Positions 48,171 through 59,167 of a stretch of 64,000 bases of DNA are shown piece after piece. The stretch is from NCBI GenBank assembly GCA_037179385.1, contig CM074195.1, forward strand, positions 5,574,438 through 5,638,437, given 5' to 3'. Position numbers and translations under genes: made by a program. The notes under the pieces were generated by a model that worked only from the letters and a program-made list of their open reading frames with translations, was not told the origin of the DNA and did no database searches. The stretch is from Holothuria scabra. Its lineage: Eukaryota; Echinodermata; Holothuroidea; Aspidochirotida; Holothuriidae. The stretch's first letter is position 1. Each line of letters begins with the position of its first letter.

Positions 48171-49529
48171 TAAGGCAGGGAGATGGCAACACCAAGTTGT
48201 GTGGAAAGTAGGGCTGTGAACGTGTAGTGATTAATCATTAAACCAACGCATGTGGAATAAACGTTCAGTACAAAGCTACAAGCGATTAATCACAAAACCT
48301 GTTTTTTGACAGTATTTTTTATCCATTTGTATACTCTGATGATTCTTGTTTTTTTTTAAAAGGAACATTCTTGGCATATCTGAACCATGTAGGCTTCAAA
48401 GTTTCAGAATTATTTGATTTTACCATGGAAGATAACAACTATTATTATTTCTGCATTACATTCCCTATAAATCACTACATACTGAAATTATGTTTTTTGT
48501 GATAAGGTAATGACGATTAATCGCTAAACGATCGCAAAATTTTGAGGTTAAACATTTAGTTACGTTCCCAGCCCTAGGGGAAAGTAATACATGTGATGGG
48601 GGAAAGGCATTTAGGCAAAGCTACCCTTAGACATAGCAGGTACTTATTGTACTGCAAGATCATGTGTTGAAAAAAAGCAATTTGGGAAGATCCATGCAGG
48701 GAAATCAAGAGTATATAGCAAAAAAATTGAGAATTGAGAGGGAAATAAGGCTTGTCTAGTACAGAACATTATGAAAGAAATGGGGAAAAATTTGACCTGG
48801 TTGAGAGGAAAATTTAACTTTCTCCAGCACTCTGCATGAGTACATTAATCCAGCCTTAGATTCAAAGGATATTATTATAGATACCAAAAGGTTAAACAAG
48901 AGCACCATTGGTGCTGAAGCTCAAACTTGTTGAATAACTGCACAATGATGACTTTCCTGTATGATGCCAAGAAAATCACTCCCTATGCAATAAATATTTT
49001 AACCATTACAGGAACTGTACTTGTTATATATGACTGTTATTTCTATCATCATATGTATCCACAATTTAGAATGTTTAAATTTCTCTGAGGTTAAATGATA
49101 ACCCCCTGCTGCCTTGCTTACTATTTTTACAGAAAACAGCAAGTTTAGTTAGTGATCAGCAAGACAGATGGCAAGTTTAATGGGCTGTGACAACATAATA
49201 AAAAGTAAAAGTTTCCTCCCTGAACACAATAAAAGAAATTTGACCCTCTTAATCCCTTCAACAAGGAAGGCTAGTTTAGAAGCACAGTCATATGACCTGG
49301 TGCTAACACTGCAAGTTATCCTCTTGACTCTGAGTATTTATACAAAGTGCCAACTTTACATGCAGACACAAGAGAAATACCCATCAAACTATCCCAGAAT
49401 GTCTCTCGAAACTAACCTAAACAACCTAACAGGACTGACCTCTTGTACACAGACAGTTTAAATGGAAGTGCAGTTCAATTGGAAACATGTAGTAAACTGA
49501 AATTGTTAGACTAGTAATAAAGAGGGGTG

Positions 49530-50045
49530 GCACAAAATTGGTCAAAAAATTGTCAAAATAATCATTCACCCAAAATTGGACAAGAAATTTGCAATTCGCA
49601 CATGCCGTTCATAATTCTGAGCAATTTGAAGGACAAATTTGCAATGCATGTAGGAGAAAGAAGCATTTCAAAATATGCATACCTATGACCTCAAACATGG
49701 CCTTTGGATGACCTTTGACCTATATCTTTCAACCAGCTAGAAATCCTTCAAAAGTCAATTCAACATACCATGATTTGTAACTATCAAACTCACAGGTGCA
49801 AAGCAATAGCACCTCATCAAATATAGCCCAAACTTTTGACCAAGTACAGTATGACCTTGAATAAAAAATTTACCTACAACACTAAAGGAGCACTATTTAA
49901 GGAATATTATGAGCAACTTTCAATGATGTTGAGCACTATTTGTAGGAGAAGTGACACTTTGAAGATGTTCACAAAATCCAGTAGTGACCCCTTGATGACC
50001 TTTGACCTCAGCTTTTTGAACACAACATGTAGCCCTTTGTTGTAA
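49530..50045. repeat. Two-copy degenerate tandem duplication (~287-bp period)
   Basis: Two colinear, diverged copies each run from a gagcaa(t/c)tt block through a gtaggagaa block to gatgacctttgacct. The shared word tgacctttgacct is at 49709-49721 and 49996-50008. Confidence 0.65.
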
Positions 50046-50295
50046 GAAACAAAGATTCTCCAGTTTTGGAGCATGTACTATAGGAGAGAGAGGGAGTGTG
50101 TTCTTTATTCAGATGATTTGGAGGGTAACCGCATGTGTTCAGTCCTCTATAATCAAATGGCCGAGCTTGAGCATATCAGTTTAATAAATCCTAATTTATT
50201 TGTTATTTTGAAACCAAGAATCTCTACAAATAATAACCTTTTACTTGTTTATGATAAAAGAAAGCAATCCAATCCAACACATTATCAACCTGTGT

Positions 50296-50390
50296 CAGTC
50301 AATCACTCAATAAATCACTCAAAAAATATTCTCCATCCATCAATCAATGGATCTATTAATCAATCAATCAATCAATAAATCAATAAATTC
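50296..50390. repeat. (aatc)n-type simple repeat
   Basis: Repeated caat/aatc tetramers, similar to the tail of the SINE at 6035. Confidence 0.8.
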
Positions 50391-52124
50391 ATTTTCATTT
50401 CCTTGAGGTACTTAGTCCAGCCCCTACATCATTGCTCATCCCATCTCTTACCGCCCCCACTCACCCCCTCACCCACCCCACCCCCCTCACATCACTTCTT
50501 ATCTATCCACCCACTGCCAGAATAAAACCTTAAGCACAGAGACTGACACAGAAACAGAGAATGGCAAGGCCGAGCCACGGGAGCCTTGACCAAAGAAAGT
50601 GCTATTATTGCTTATATACAGCCGGCTTTCAAATGCTAAGAGGCAGGTGATTCCAAATTTAAGAGCATTTATGAAACAAGATTAGGCTTTATCAGTAAAT
50701 GTCACAAGTGACGTCTGATCTTCCAAAAGAACTGGGGCAGATGATATCAAAGACGTAAGCCTGCATTTGTGCAGTTTAAGTAATGATCATTTTAGATGTC
50801 TAGCTAGGGGGGGTTTTAGCGTAAAGATCTCTAATGTGAGACTTTTCAAATCAACGCACTTCCTTATGGTTTGCCAATGCAGCCCAAGGCAGCTGTAGGA
50901 CTGGGAAGTTCAACTTCTCTGCCTTTTACATAAACTTCTTCTATCTTCAAGGTCATTTCAACTGCCATGGCCTTCATGTTTTGTAATCAGTAATTCTCAT
51001 AAATACAAAAGTGGCAACCCATGACAAGGGATAAAGCTATAAAAGAAATCAGATGACATCACAGGCAATCAAGTACAATAAACTACCGTTGACTAGTTTT
51101 TATAAGAGGATTGCAACTCTTCTCCCAATTCTTTTTCAGTCTTCAGCTTTTACTAATTTTGAAACAGACGTCAGAGAAGTATGACGTGAATTAGCTAGTA
51201 TTAACTGACAGTTGCAGACTTGAGGGAAGTTTTGAATTTATGACGAAAGCAATGTTCTTGATTACAGACCAAATATAGAGCAATATTAGAACACTTTCAC
51301 TAGAAAACATCCTTTTATTGAATGTCAGAGTCCCATTTCCGGGTTAATTTTTTAAACATAGTTGCTGACAGTGGCATAAACAGGGAGGTCACTCCTCTCA
51401 GATGCCATGTTTTTAGCTTCTGACGATAGGTATTAAATCTGAAGACAAATTTTACTTCAAACAGTGACATATGTTGCATGAGATTGCATGTAACCATACC
51501 CAATTTTTCAAACTTTTCAAAGGGGGAGGGAGACACCACCACACACCATCATAAAATATAACAATTCATGAACCCTGTCCCCCCTCCCCCCCCCAGAAGA
51601 ATGCCGGACATGACACTTGTGGTCACACAATATTAATTGGTACACTGAAAGGAATGAGGGGTTTGCATGCCTTTTCAAAGAGTTGTCCTGAAATTTCATA
51701 TACCCATGATCTCTTCTATTAGCTGACACAGTTCCATACCATCTTTCTTGACAATGTTTTCCAACGATACAAAATGTTGTAAATCATTTTGATTAACACC
51801 TAGTTTTGTGACTAACTCATTCCAATGAATATTCTTTTCGAGGTATTCACACTGGGTATGACCTGATTGCCTGAACAGGATCGGATCCACTTCTCAAGAT
51901 CAAATTTGTAGTATCAATGCAGATCAGATCCACAGCTGATTGCCAGATTTTAATCCTGGTATTGAGGGGAGGATCAGACCCAAAGAGGCAATCAAAATTT
52001 GTTGCACAAATGCTCTAGGATCATCCACCAATCCTAGATCAAAGATTATTCAATGTGATATGTTGCAAGCCAAGCATCCTTTATTAAAAATGTTTGAAGG
52101 TCATATCAACTTTTCACATGTGAG

Positions 52125-52640
52125 AGGGGTACTTATTCTGAGCATTTTGGTGAAATCCTATGTATATTTCTCAAGATATGAGTAAGTAAAATTGTCACAT
52201 TTTCAAAAAACGGTAAACTCAAAGCAAGCACATATGACATCATATTCCCATATTAATGGACAATCTTTTGTTTATCTTTAAACTTTAAATCCTATTTTTT
52301 CCTCAGCAGTCTCTCCTATTTTCAAAATGTGAATGCATAAGTGGCATGAGAACTTTTCATACTTTGCAATCCCCATGGGGAGGTCCTATTCCTATGAACG
52401 TCAAGGTCAACACAGCAGTCTGATAAACAATGAGAAACAAAGCATTCCTTGTCAATGTGAGGAAGTGATATCATCTCTGCTGCCCACAATTCACTTTGAA
52501 ACACAAATCTAATAACTTCGTTTTGTATTAACTTGAGAAATACATGTCAGATTTGTATGGAAATTTCACCACACTGGGTAGATTTAGTTCTTCTTTCACA
52601 TGTGAATATTAATTCTCAGCTGGAACTTCCCCTTTAATGC
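52125..52640 (+). repeat. Dispersed repeat, direct copy of 11625-12185
   Basis: Colinear blocks are shared with 11625-12185 (agcattttggtgaaat, ggggaggtcctattcctat, aaagcattccttgtcaat). It ends ctggaacttcccctttaa, close to the CAMTA exon at 52701. Confidence 0.75.
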
Positions 52641-52700
52641 ATGGGGGCGATCAGAGCACGAGGTGAGTGTAAATGTACCAGGATCAATAAAAATAGTTAC

Positions 52701-52860
52701 CCTCATTTTTTTGAGTGCTGCTTTTTCTTCTTGCCCTTCTCTTTTGGCAAGTACACGAACTGCTGCTTCCTGCTTCATTTGTCTTGTGATCAGTCAGGTG
52801 ACCTGCTTTTGCCTGCTCTGCAAGCATATATTGCACTAGTGCTTCCAGAGAAGCTGACCC
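52701..52860 (-). CDS. CAMTA: CAMTA exon: end of CG-1 region and Cys/basic segment
   Basis: 160 nt; acceptor cttttcaccag, donor gtaact. It encodes GSASLEALVQYMLAEQAKAG, then HLTDHKTNEAGSSSSCTCQK and RRARRKSSTQKNE. It corresponds to vertebrate SVEQLVQQILDSHQ...THNCLCT after CG-1. The Cys-x-Cys followed by a run of Arg/Lys looks like a nuclear localisation signal. It ends one base into a codon completed by the exon at 47118, and this phase agreement supports the call. Confidence 0.88.
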
Positions 52861-53069
52861 CTGGTGAAAAGAAGATGATATTAAATTGAATATACTTAAC
52901 TTTGTCTGCAGAGTCTCCCATTTTTTTTTTTACAGTGGGAAGTTTTAGGAGAAATGCAAAAGAGGAAAGTTCTTTCAAAAGTACCATCTAAGTCTGCTTA
53001 TAACAATGTTTCAAAGGGTTTAACCATGTTCTTTCCCCCATGAAAGTCAAAAAGCCTCAGACAGTTAGT

Positions 53070-53310
53070 TACATGGAGTTTTATGACCCAGTTTCCAACC
53101 AATTGGTTCAAGTAAATCTGGCCACAGCCTTTTTTCCAGTTGTGACTCACTGGCTTGTTTTCCCTACTCCACTGTTTATGCTGAGCACCAAGCACAATGG
53201 CAGTAGGTTCTGTTTTTAAAGTCTTCAGTGTGACCCACCCTGGACTCAATCTCCCAACCTCCCAACTGCAAGTCAGATGCGCTAACGACCTGACAACGCA
53301 GTCGGTTCAA
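53070..53310 (-). mobile_element. tRNA-derived SINE, copy 8 (second head type)
   Basis: The minus-strand head reads cgttgtcaggtcgttagcgc, then gacttgcagttgggaggttg, followed by the common body (gcataaacagtggagtaggg, aagccagtgagtcacaac, accaattggttgg). It is the best-preserved second-type head in the window. Confidence 0.85.
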
Positions 53311-53754
53311 AAGGCCTAAGAAAAATACAGATGGCATGTATATGTATAAAAGGTATACCGGTAAGGAGTGAAATAGACACTTTATTTGCATCCAACAGTT
53401 CACAAACCTTTATAGCCCATACAATTTGCATTGGTCACATAAAGCAACTTAAACAAATGATCAAATTCTAACTGTAACAATTAATTACCTTCATTGTAAT
53501 TTTAATGAACCCATGCCCAGGCAATCCATCCCAAAGGTTCAACACAGAGCAGTATTACCATAACCAATGATAAATAGTCTCAGAGACAATTAATCCAATC
53601 CCTGCTGCTGTAGCTACAACAGAGGCCAACTGGTGATGAATTTTTATGATACAACCATCACACTCTTCAAGACCCTACAGGACCCATTGGTCAAATGCAG
53701 CACCTCTTCAGCTCTTTCTATCTATCCCCATAGTTGCTGCATCTACTTAATCTA

Positions 53755-54010
53755 TACAGTTATTTAGATGGAGTTTGACGGTCCAGTTTCCAACCTATTG
53801 GTTCAAGTTGAGCAGACTATCACAGCCTTTTTTCCTGGTGTGGCTCACTGGCTTGTTTCACCTACTCTACTGCTTATGTGGAGCATCACGCACAACCGCA
53901 GTACAGGTTCCATATCTGGAGTCTTTGGTATGAATCGACCTGGGAATTGAACACAGGCCTTCCCCGTGAGAGGCTAATGCTCTACCTTTAGACCAAACAC
54001 GCGATCTACT
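53755..54010 (-). mobile_element. tRNA-derived SINE, copy 9 (tRNA-Glu-like head)
   Basis: The minus-strand head has tggtctaaaggtagagc, tctcac and gtgttcaattccc, then the common body (cacataagcagtagagtagg, aagccagtgagccacacc, accaataggttgg). Confidence 0.85.
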
Positions 54011-54565
54011 TGGCTTTTCATAAGACATCATACTCCATAGCGGCCATGCTGGAGTACATGTAACTCATAATAGACCACACTCCATGTACTTGTTCCATGA
54101 ATGTGTACACAATGTGCAAACCACAGTGCACACTGTGCAGGGAGTTAAACACAAAGCCTGTGTACTTGGCATGATTGTCCTTCATCATGGCAGATCTGAG
54201 ATGTAATTTCAAAGCCTCTATGGAGCCACTTGTTGGTAACTATCAATCCAGTCTATATTGTTTTTGAGATCCGACTTGCACACAACTGTACAACCATTTT
54301 AGGATAAACAACACTCCTAATAAACAAAGTCATCTCCCCCACCCTCCCCATGGGGGGAGTCGTATGACCAGATTTTGAGATTTCAAAAGGTGTTGCATTT
54401 CAGTAGTTGATATTACAATAGCAGGCTCTTATGACTGGCATGGATGTTTAAAGGTACACTGTGACTGGAGAATTCAAGATGGTTAGAATTTGCTTTCAAG
54501 AATCACATAACCGCAATAATTATACCTCAAAAACAACCCAATGTAATTCTGAAAGTTTTACTTAC

Positions 54566-54612
54566 TGCTAGAGACTCTGTTGTTCCATTTACCCTTAATT
54601 TCAACCCAACAA
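54566..54612 (-). CDS. CAMTA: CAMTA small exon: CG-1 C-terminal edge
   Basis: A 47-nt exon; acceptor ttcatcggcag, donor gtaagt. It completes the split codon of the previous exon to Phe and reads VGLKLRVNGTTESLA, so the junction gives PMFVGLK against vertebrate PMFHGIK. Phase 0 at its end matches the exon starting at 52860. It is small and has modest similarity, but both phases and both splice sites fit. Confidence 0.85.
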
Positions 54613-54744
54613 CTGCCGATGAAAAGAAAAAGAAATGAAAATGAGAATGTGAAATTTTACATTCAATATATACAGAATGGGACAGGACTCTATTCTACAG
54701 TAGTTATGAACTTATAAATATATTGTAAGATTGGGTAAGGTTAG

Positions 54745-54985
54745 ATGAAATTTTACTGCCCAGTTTACAACTAACTGGTTCAAATTGAGCCAATCACAGC
54801 CTTTTTTTCCAGTTTTGGCTTACTGGCTTGTTTTCCCTAATCCATAGCTTATTCTGAGCACCAAGCACAAGTAGGTTGTGTCTTTAAAGTATTCGGTATG
54901 ACCCAGCCAGGACTCAAAGTCCAGACCTTCCAACTGCAAGCTTGATGCTCTAACTACTGTACTTGACTGTGCAGTCAGTACTATA
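54745..54985 (-). mobile_element. tRNA-derived SINE, copy 10 (second head type)
   Basis: The minus-strand head ends cttgcagttggaaggtctgg, then the common body (ataagctatggattaggg, aagccagtaagcc, aaccagttagttg). Confidence 0.75.
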
Positions 54986-55937
54986 TTGTAAGATGTACAC
55001 TCACCCCTCCAGACAGTGAATTTGACAACGAATATCAGAAAAAGCTAATTACAACTTTATCTTAAACAGCCATTCCCTGATCCTCCTCAATAGCTTGACA
55101 TTCCCGAAAACTAGGTGACTGAAGTAACTTTTCTGGAATGTGACAAATTTCTAAAAATTATCATAACAATTAAGCTGTAAAGTTAGACCAAATTTGAAAG
55201 GTCTCTCACAGAGAGCAAAGCTTGTATTCACTTACTATAACCTTAAACCTTGAAAAACCTTACACAGAGACACACATTGCCCCAAATTTTAATGCATTAC
55301 ATTGCAAGTGACACAATTTTATGCTATTCTGGATTCTATGAACCATTGGTTTTTGTACAATACATTCCTCAAGAATTTCTTAATTTGCCTAAAAATAAAA
55401 CTGAAGGTTACATCTTACAGAAGAAAAATAAAATACACCCTGCTTTTATAATCATTCTAAAATGGAGCATTCACTGCTAATTACCAATGGGATGTAAACC
55501 GAGCCTTGAAGATTTTTGTTCGAGCACATACATTTGTGAAGCATGAAGTCAAAGTGCTGATAGAGCTGCCATTAATATAGTTTAATCATTAAATTACTGT
55601 AAGCATACACTCAACCTCGATACTAAATTCAGAGCAATATATATGCTATCTTTGATGTAGTGGGTAATACAATTCCAGTCAGGGTTAGTATGCATCTGAA
55701 TGATAAAATTCCATGACTTTTCTACAACTTTTAAGAACCCTGACTGAAATTTCCAGGACGTTCAAAAACGGTTATATCCCATAGTTCCATCTTTTCACCA
55801 GGATATAGATTAATGTATCTCAATGGAAAGAACATCAAAACAGCAAGTCTACTGAACTGACTCTTCAAGGATCTTTTGAAAAGTTACTCAATTTCCATGA
55901 CTTTTCCTAGACCTGAGAATTCAAATTTCAACTTTCA

Positions 55938-56585
55938 CTGAGTGTGTGTTCCCACTTGAGAACAACCAGGCGGTCAGATCCAGTTCAGACCCTGTGCAGG
56001 AAATCAATCTGCAAGTGGAAACGCTCTTGTTCTCCGGATCAGATCCAGAGAGCTTGATCACCCCTTCGGGCAGGATCAGACCCTGCGCAGGGGATCAAGA
56101 AAACAAGTGGGAAAACAAGGGGGGATCAAGGTTACCCGAGATCAATGACGTACTTCCGCAGCAAAGCTCCTCAAGCCACACAAACACGTGTAAACATACC
56201 TGACCTGCACACATAATTTCAATGAAACAACTTCCTGTTACTTGAACTGGAGGAGGGGATCAGATCTCATGCAGGCAAACAAATGGGAACACTCATGCGG
56301 CTGGTCACCAAATTTTCCAGTTGATTGGGCTGATCAACATAGGGGGAGCAAGTGGGAACACGGCCTTAGGGAAGCTGCCAGCTAGGGGTATGACTTAGAT
56401 TTCAGACAAGGAAATGCAACCTTCTGACGAATTCAAGTATTACAGGCCACTTATTTCTTCTTGTTCAGCTGTGTTTTATGAATCTTATATTCCTACTCAC
56501 CAAAGAACATTGACTGGCATTGTCTTAAGTAGGTGATGATATGTACCCTCATTGTCATTGGGGATTAAGATCCATTGACTGAAAT
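55938..56585. repeat. GATC-rich ~650-bp repeat, copy 1
   Basis: It is a close direct copy of 59168-59816, beginning gagtgtgtgttcccacttga and running to ...aagatccattga. The first ~430 bp are bounded by inverted gtgttcccacttg / caagtgggaacac words and are rich in ggatcagatcc-type palindromes. About 210 bp of further shared sequence follows. Confidence 0.85.
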
Positions 56586-57825
56586 TGACTCAAAAAGACT
56601 GAATTGACTGACAACACAGCTAGAGTTCATACCATATAAATTCTGCTCCCTATAATTTTACACCTTCTTTCAGCTTTCAAATGACCACTGGCTGATGAAA
56701 ATTGGACACCTGAATGTGAGTCAATGGTAATTCCAAAATTCAGCCAGGCAGAACTTCAAGCTGTTCTAGCAAAACATCTATAAGCTTGACACAGACTGTG
56801 ACACTTATGTCCTGTGGTAACATTTGAGTATCTCTCCTTTAACCGGTCCTCCCTTCATAAAGTTATATGACAATGTAATGTACTGTATGGCAGAGTAAAT
56901 AAAAAAACATGTGTTTGATATTCCTCACCACACTATTGGCATTGTGTCAATATCATCAAAAAATTCAAACTACCCTAGTAAATGTACCTTGATGACATCA
57001 TAGATTAACCTTACATTACACCCAAAACTATTCTGGAATGGCGACAAGAATTTGTGGTACAATTTACAAATTATCCCCCAACAAATGTTTGTCTTTTCAA
57101 AATTAGAGACTGGTTCAATTTCAAAGCAGGCAGTATTTTTTCATGAGACTGAAAATTTTTCTTTCAGAAAAAAGACATAAGTCTGCAATCTTTAATCCAT
57201 CAAAATAATGCAGTCTGATTTAAATCTCTTGAGGTTTTACCGTCCTATTACTATCTAATGAGAAACTACCAAATTAATCATCTAAAAGTTATAACTTCAG
57301 TTATAACATAAGACAGATCTCTTCTTATATGATCTTCTTCTCTGGATGCTAAAAGACAAGGGAGTGATGCTTTCATCTTCCATTTTGTCTAGGTAATGCA
57401 ATAGTCAACATTCCGATCAAGATTTTTGATTTTGAAGGAGACTTTTTGAGCAAATTTGTTGAAGGTTTAAAATGAAGTCCATTTATAAAGGAAAAATATG
57501 TACTCTTTGAATACTTTCTGTACATCATCCTTCCAGGAATCATGGCCCTGGGGTTGCTACTATCTATTTTTTTTACAGGATATTGACACCTTTGACCAAT
57601 TGAACATATTTTGCTTTTCTTACAACAATCCTGAAATGTTTCTCTGTTGCTTCTTGATTATGATTGAAAGTTTGCATCTTTCATATTTAGTGGTACTTCA
57701 GTTGTAATTTCTAGCAGAGGAAGCTAGTCTAGTTGCTGATGGCAAATTGAACAGTGAATCCCAACAACTCTTTGGTTTGTGAATCTAAGGATTACCACAA
57801 AGTAAGTATGGTTACATAATGTTAA

Positions 57826-58121
57826 AGGGCCAATCTTCTCACCCCAAACTGCACTTCTTGTATGGGGTTCCAGAAACTCTCCATTGGCCCAACCTTTTGA
57901 TTAACAGCTAATTCAAACAATGCAGTTTACCAAAGCTTATATTACTCAGCATAAACTGTACTGAGAATGTTTTGACTACACACATAGAGCTTTCTATACT
58001 CACCCTGAGGCAATAAACTGAGATTGTGTCTGGAAGAGGATGAATTTCAGACAATTGTGGGAGGGGCTTAAGTAAGAAGGTTTGGAGAATTGGTGCTGTT
58101 TGGGGTGAGAAAACTGCGCCT
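57826..58121. mobile_element. TTAA-flanked MITE, 296-bp copy
   Basis: TTAA at 57822-57825 and 58122-58125; the ends are agggccaatcttctcacccc and, inward from the right, aggcgcagttttctcacccc. It has the best-preserved termini of the family also seen at 1077, 9832, 11270 and 12897. Confidence 0.85.
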
Positions 58122-58591
58122 TTAATAGAAAATCAGGCAGAGGAGATGTAGATATGTGATGAACTTGGAATGTTGTCCCCTGTTGGAGCTAGGGCAGCCC
58201 TTCAACACTCTGTGATGTAGATTTTACCAGGAGCTCATTACAGAAAGATAACAGGCAGTGCTATACTGATATTACCAGTGAAGCTAATATAGGAGCTGGA
58301 ATGCTACACATCCCCTAAGTTAGTTAGTTAGATGTGATTTAAAGACACACCAACACAAACATATTATAAAGAGTCAGTCAACTCGACAGAAAGTTTAAAA
58401 TTTCTATTTTCCAGTATTGCTCAGTATTGCTCAAATTGCTCAATTTCGCAAATTTGGTGTCCCTTTAGACGAATGTTACGACAGGCAACAGGATGGAAAT
58501 ATCGTTGGCATTGTCTACAACCCCAGCCCACAGGGGGAAAACATCCCCTTAGAAGTCCAATAGGACAGAGGTGAGGTAAAGTGTCACTTAC

Positions 58592-58739
58592 ACATGGGTT
58601 GGATCTGATCTAACAACTCTGCTGTCGTCCAGTGCCTGCCATCCAAGGCAGGATTGAAGACCAATGAGTCATCTGTATTTCCTTTAGATTCATGGGGCTG
58701 CCAGTCATTCAGGTAATGGACCAAAACAATATCTGGATT
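58592..58739 (-). CDS. CAMTA: CAMTA exon: C-terminal part of CG-1 DNA-binding domain
   Basis: 148 nt; acceptor tttattttccag, donor gtaagt. It encodes NPDIVLVHYLNDWQPHES, then WTTAELLDQIQPM. It corresponds to vertebrate NPDIVLVHYLNVP...WTKEELIGQLKPM, the end of CG-1, the sequence-specific DNA-binding domain of the family. The preceding part of CG-1 (family sequence ending CYWLLQ) should be in the next exon 5', which I do not find up to 64000. Confidence 0.95.
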
Positions 58740-59167
58740 CTGGAAAATAAAAAGGAATTGGAATGAAAAGAAATAATTTGAGATGAGCTCATTTTACCCA
58801 CAGCAGTATTTTCCTTCAACAAATAGCAAATCTATACAACTTTGGATTATGAACTAGCATTTTAATATGTGCTGTTTTTAGCTGCATTATTGCAATTGAC
58901 AAATAGACTATCCTGTAATCAACAAAAATACCTGCTACCACAGTTTTTGTCCAAAAAGTGCTGTAATAGAATTCTGAACCTGACTTTCTCTTCCACACCT
59001 TGCTCCATTTTATCTGTTTGCATCTAGCCTACACACATAAACTTGAAGGCCATGAACACTATTTGCACTCCACTATCACTACTGTCATATCTATTGCTTA
59101 ATAGTTGTATGTTCACACAATGATTCATTGATGATCCAGGCTACCAAGCACTTAGTCTGTCCTTAAT

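Larger units (their letters stand above)
47119..52700 (-). other. CAMTA: CAMTA intron (5582 bp)
   Basis: Longest placed intron, GT-AG. It holds an hAT-like MITE (47609-47799), a SINE (47925-48170), a degenerate tandem duplication (49530-50045), an (aatc)n simple repeat (50296-50390), C-runs near 51578-51595, GATC-rich sequence near 51860-51990 and the dispersed repeat at 52125-52640. No other gene is recognised. Confidence 0.75.
52861..54565 (-). other. CAMTA: CAMTA intron (1705 bp) with two SINEs
   Basis: GT-AG intron, with SINE copies at 53070-53310 and 53755-54010. Confidence 0.8.
54613..58591 (-). other. CAMTA: CAMTA intron (3979 bp)
   Basis: GT-AG intron with a SINE (54745-54985), the first GATC-rich repeat copy (55938-56585) and a TTAA MITE (57826-58121). 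The remainder is unassigned. Confidence 0.78.
20313..58739 (-). other. CAMTA: CAMTA gene span (14 placed exons; 5' and 3' ends missing)
   Basis: The gene encodes a calmodulin-binding transcription activator: a nuclear DNA-binding factor whose activity in animals and plants is linked to calcium through calmodulin on IQ motifs. The 14 exons placed here join in consistent phase into about 1289 codons. The domain order is the family's: CG-1, TIG/IPT, ankyrin repeats, IQ motifs. Vertebrate family members are about 1200-1700 residues, so the full protein would probably be at the normal animal length once the missing CG-1 portion is added. The gene has introns of 0.4-5.6 kb. Whether it corresponds to CAMTA1 or CAMTA2 cannot be said; invertebrates usually have one gene. 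Confidence 0.95.
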
